In this document: positions 60,361-64,000 of the stretch, in pieces
Numbering within the stretch: the first letter of the stretch is position 1
How the letters are laid out: every line of letters starts with the position of its first letter
From: Camarhynchus parvulus
Lineage: Eukaryota > Chordata > Aves > Passeriformes > Thraupidae
Assembly (NCBI RefSeq): GCF_901933205.1
Contig: NC_044571.1
Coordinates: 72,727,689-72,791,688, forward strand
DNA: 64,000 bases
Direction: 5' to 3'
Translations under genes and position numbers: made by a program
The notes under the pieces: generated by a model
Database searches by the model: none
What the model saw: the letters and a program-made list of their open reading frames with translations, nothing else
Told to the model about the DNA's origin: nothing

Positions 60361-63300
60361 TCCCAAAATAGCACTCTTATAAAAAAATGTCCACTTAAGA
60401 CTGGAGTTTTATAATGGCAATGCCATCGAAACATCAGTGTCAGCCTTGCATCCTCACAAAATGGAACATGGTTGCTTGCTGGCTCTACAGGATCCCCATC
60501 TAACCCCATCTTTCAGGAATCAGTTCACAGTTTTTTCTTAACAGACCTGGATGACAGCTTTTTTTCCCTTCCAAAATGGAAAGATGTTATTGTGTGGGTT
60601 TTTACTTGTGCTAATAATAAACTGATTTTAAGGGAAACACAGGAGAGGCAGACAGAGCCCTACTCTGATCACTGATTTTCATTTTTTATTTATATCAGAA
60701 ATCATGTTGACCTGGCTTTTGTCTAATTTTATTGAAAGGAATTTTCAAAGAATCAGTATTTACATACTTAGCACTTTTTCAGAATTAGACCCATCTAATG
60801 GCCAGAAAAACCATTGAGCCATTAGAAACTGAACTGCAAAAATACTTTTCTCATATAAATCCCTATGCCTGAGGATATTGCTGATCTGCATTTTCAATGT
60901 AACAACACTTGGGTTTCATTCATGCCTTGTAACAAAGGAACATTAATTGAGAGGATCAAAAGCCTGCTTTCCAAAAGACATTTTTGTCACTGCTGACATG
61001 AATTTCCTCCATGTTCCTTGTTCCTGGGGTGTTAGAATATTCTGGCTAAATTAATGGCTTTGATTTTTTTTCCACTTTGAAGAAAATACTGGCACTTTTT
61101 TTTTAATAAGGCTTATCAGGTAAGGTCTAATATTAGTGTATGTAAGACTGCTTGTTAGAGTTCAGCTGACAGATGTGCTTGAAAGGCACTGGCTCAAAAG
61201 ACAGTTCAATTTGCTTGACCCTTCTGGCAGTACTAAACCTACTACACCTTCATTTGTGTACCAACATGGCAAAGATTTTGCTTAGTTTAATTTGAGAGGC
61301 TCCTGGGCTTATGAATCATGATGTAGAAAATGTACAAATAGGAATAATCAAACAGAATTGCCTATATGGAGACATACAAGCCAGACCTTATGATTGTAAG
61401 AATGCTTACAGCAGTGTAACATGAAAAGGATTTTCCTCACATTTGTTGTCGCTGGGTTCAAGTACAGGTGAGTGTATTCCTGATTTAATCTTTGAGGTAG
61501 AAGCCATGCATGGCTTTCACACAGGTGGACTTATCAGCATTCCTGAATTCTGCTTGAGTTTCCGTGCCAAGTGCTGCTAGGGAGTTAATGAATTGGAGTC
61601 CAGTTACCTAATTCTCATTGATGAACTGGTGAGGTGGCAATTTCTAGTCCCATGGGGGTGGCAGGGTAGGGGAGGAGCTTCTTGTTCCCCTGGCTCCTGT
61701 TGTTGGCCACACAGTGTGTATCCCTGTTATGCTGGACCAAAATTCCTCCCTCTGCTTTAACCTCCACACTCCTGGACACCCCTTCTGCGTAGGAATGACC
61801 AAATAACTTAGGTTTGCATTATTCATCGTGTAAGTCATTCCTCTTCTTTCTCTCTTACATGAAGGGGTGGGTAATGAAAGACAAGGTTAAGACACAGTTT
61901 AAGACAAAGTAAGTTGAGGAATTCTTTTAAAAACTGAAGACATCCAGCCATAAAGGGGAATCCAAGGCCCTTCCCAGCAGGTAGGGATCCTTGCCAGCTC
62001 TTTATAAATCAGTGAAAGTGTGTCCTGCTAATGTAGGCCAATCTTGGAGCTTATCCTTTCTCTCCCAGCTGTCAGGATTTCCTAAATAACTTTCTGCATA
62101 ATCCAGCCACAAGTATCAAGAAGAGGAGGGTCATGAGTCATCCAGGCTCTAACAAGCCTGGTACAAGGTTTATGACCTTCTTTGAAGGTTTCCTGTGCTT
62201 GTTCTTGTTTTCTTTAATTTCCTCCCCGTTTGTTTTGTGACTTTCACCATATAAGCTCCATTTCTTCTCCCAGTAAAGTCTTTAGGTGTTTGTCATCCAT
62301 TCCAGTGGGACCAGGAATAAACTGGAATTGCTAAATTGTTCACTTCAGCCTGCCCTTGCCAAGCTGATCCTGCCAAGTGTTAGCTTAGTTTTTTAACAAG
62401 AAAAAAAAGTAAATATATGTGGATAAAAATTGAACTGATTTGTTTTGCCAGAGGGAAATGGTTCATTTGGAGGCATCTCTTGGGAAAGCAAATAATTGCA
62501 AAGTTGGATTTTAAAACCATGAGTAAAGATACTGATGGTACCTGGATTTAATCCAGAATTTCATTATTTAAGGTACACCAGGGATATAGGAGACCCAAGT
62601 TCAGTTCTCTCAGCTTAGTGTGAAAACTTGAGGCCATGCCTCTGGCTTTCCAAGGGACAGCCTGCCTGCTACGAGCTTTCAGGGAACCCTGGGGAAAGAG
62701 TGTCCTCCTCTCAGACCCTTACATTCATTTTGTTTAGCTCCATATAAATGGCCATTTGTTACAGCAAGGCTCAGAAAGTAGGGACATCCTGGCTGGGTGA
62801 ATAAACTGACCATCATGCTAGAGAAAATCTATTTCTGCTTCAATAACTATTCAGCTGCTTTATGTAGAACAGTTAGATCAGGAGAATTTGAGAGAATCAT
62901 GTCTCCACCCTGTGCTGCAACTTACTCAATACCTCCTTTGAAAAGATCAGTGTCTTCTAGCCTAGTATTTCCCCCACAGGCTTGGGTTTGGATTACCCAG
63001 CAGCCTCAGATGAGCATAGCTGTGCTCCAGCCACACAACCAAACCCTGTAGCAGGAGCTTATTCAGTGCTTGTGGGTTGTGTGCTGGGAGAGAGAAAGGC
63101 TGAGCAGCCTTCTCATGTTGCATCAGTACGTGGTGTGTCTCTAGCAAGGTTCAGTAACACCTTATATTTGTCATTGTTTCTCAGTAATTTCTGTAAATGG
63201 CTTTTAACCCTGAGTATGAGTCCTGTTCTGATCAAGGTGAATGTGTAGTTCTCTGTTTATCGTGCATTATGTGTCCCCTCTCTATTTGGAGAGCCTACAG

Positions 63301-63629
63301 GAGATGAAATATTTTCTCCAAGACTTCAGTACAAAGGGAAACAAATACAAATAGCACAAATGGTGTGGGCTGTGTCTATATTATTGTCCTTTGCTAAATG
63401 CTATGGGTTTTACAGCTTGGGCTGTAAAAGTTCAGTGAGGATAGTCCCTAACAGATGTTGTGTCAGAATCTGCTGAATTATCCTGCAAGTGCCTCTCACC
63501 TTTCGCTGAAATGTGGTCAAATAAATTACTTTTTGTCAGCAGGTATGGGAAGTCACTGCCTGGTTCTCACTCTCAGGCAAGTAGCTGATTTGCTTTCCTT
63601 TATTTTGTGTATTTTATGTCCTTTTGCAG

Positions 63630-63800
63630 GGAAGGCTGCTTGTCCCCTATCAGCCCAGAGTCATGGCCCCTTGTGCAGTCTTTCATATGCCACAACCGAG
63701 TGCTCATCCTGGACGGCCACGTGCAGCTGAAGACGAGTCTGCAAACCCAGGAGCGACACCTTTTCCTCTTCACAGACCTTCTGGTTGTTGCCAAGTCCAA
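63630..63800 (+). CDS. ARHGAP20: ARHGAP20 coding exon 3 (residues 62-119), start of the PH domain
   Basis: The exon follows CCTTTTGCAG, completes the split Arg codon from exon 2 and ends after two bases of a Lys-type codon before GTGAGTAAG. Residues 62-78 are a Ser/Pro linker (C-L-S-P-I-S-P-E-S). From about residue 80 the pattern V-L-I-L-D-G-H-V-Q-L-K, then Q-E-R-H-L-F-L-F and D-L-L-V-V-A-K is the beta1-beta3 region of a pleckstrin-homology domain, and Q-E-R-H-L-F-L-F matches ARHGAP20 closely. The exon is 171 nt, with phases that join without a stop. In the family, the PH, RA and RhoGAP domains follow in that order; all but this first PH piece lie beyond the window. Confidence 0.93.
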
Positions 63801-64000
63801 GTGAGTAAGGCCCCTCAGGCACTGCTCCTGCAGAGCAGACCTTTTCTTCAGTGGAACATAGCATGGATTTCCAGAATGCTTTTATGGTAGCAAATCTTCC
63901 CTAAATCATAAGGAAACATTTTATTTTGACCTCTCCAGGGACCTTTGAAAGCCTCATAGCCATAGAGGAATTTCAAGATGCAAGATTTTATGGAAGTATC
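63801..64000 (+). other. ARHGAP20: Start of ARHGAP20 intron 3
   Basis: The sequence continues from the strong donor GTGAGTAAG to the end of the window with no further acceptor and coding match. The next exon must lie to the right. Confidence 0.85.

Larger units (their letters stand above)
46375..63629 (+). other. ARHGAP20: ARHGAP20 intron 2 (about 17.3 kb)
   Basis: The intron runs from GTGAGTCAG to a pyrimidine tract ending CCTTTTGCAG. It contains two or three CR1 pieces, a GC-rich block at 50.6-51.1 kb, T-rich and TA-rich tracts, a short tandem repeat at 56.8 kb and a minus-strand coding-like segment at 59.9-60.4 kb. The rest, including open frames of 154 codons at 47.7 kb and 145 codons in AT-rich DNA at 54.9 kb, shows nothing I can assign. 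Confidence 0.85.

Noticed and set aside
1..64000. CRISPR arrays, bacterial operons, rRNA genes
   Set aside because: No regular spacer-repeat arrays, no ribosome-binding-site-spaced genes and no rRNA signatures. The window is eukaryotic chromosomal DNA.

Overview
The window reads as vertebrate nuclear DNA from a bird, most likely a passerine. It has sparse exons in long introns, canonical GT-AG splice sites and a CpG-island promoter. It also carries many truncated CR1 (chicken repeat 1) LINE copies, some ending in the CR1-specific ATTCTRTG-type tail, and one LTR that resembles passerine endogenous-retrovirus LTRs I remember. There are no bacterial-style operons, no CRISPR arrays and no RNA genes that I can recognise. 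Almost all open frames are short chance frames in non-coding DNA.

One gene is clearly recognisable: the 5' end of ARHGAP20 (a RhoGAP with PH, RA and RhoGAP domains) on the + strand. Coding exon 1 (36247-36345) lies in a CpG island. Exon 2 (46289-46374) and exon 3 (63630-63800) follow after introns of about 9.9 kb and 17.3 kb, and intron 3 runs off the right edge. The three exons join in one frame (99 + 86 + 171 nt, 118 codons plus 2 nt) and match the N-terminus of the family, up to the first strands of the PH domain. The rest of the protein lies beyond the window.

Layout: 1-35.5 kb is upstream intergenic DNA in which I find no confident gene. It holds a reverse-oriented LTR (1676-2278), a compound microsatellite (4468), several CR1 pieces (5.1, 11.7, 24.0, 27.7 and 28.4 kb), small tandem duplications and one long unassigned open frame (19.8-20.8 kb, minus). 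From 35.5 to 37.1 kb is the ARHGAP20 promoter and CpG island. Two degenerate minisatellites flank exon 1: three copies of about 84 bp upstream and a period of about 35 bp downstream. Intron 1 contains a minus-strand stretch that looks like a small terminal exon (42.6-43.15 kb). Intron 2 contains a GC-rich block (50.6-51.1 kb), CR1 copies (53.2 and 58.3-59.1 kb), and a minus-strand coding-like segment ending at a polyadenylation signal (59.9-60.4 kb).

I did not find a convincing new biological system. The observations most worth checking are the paired minisatellites at the promoter, the overlapping upstream reading frame in exons 1-2, and the two unidentified minus-strand coding-like segments inside the introns.
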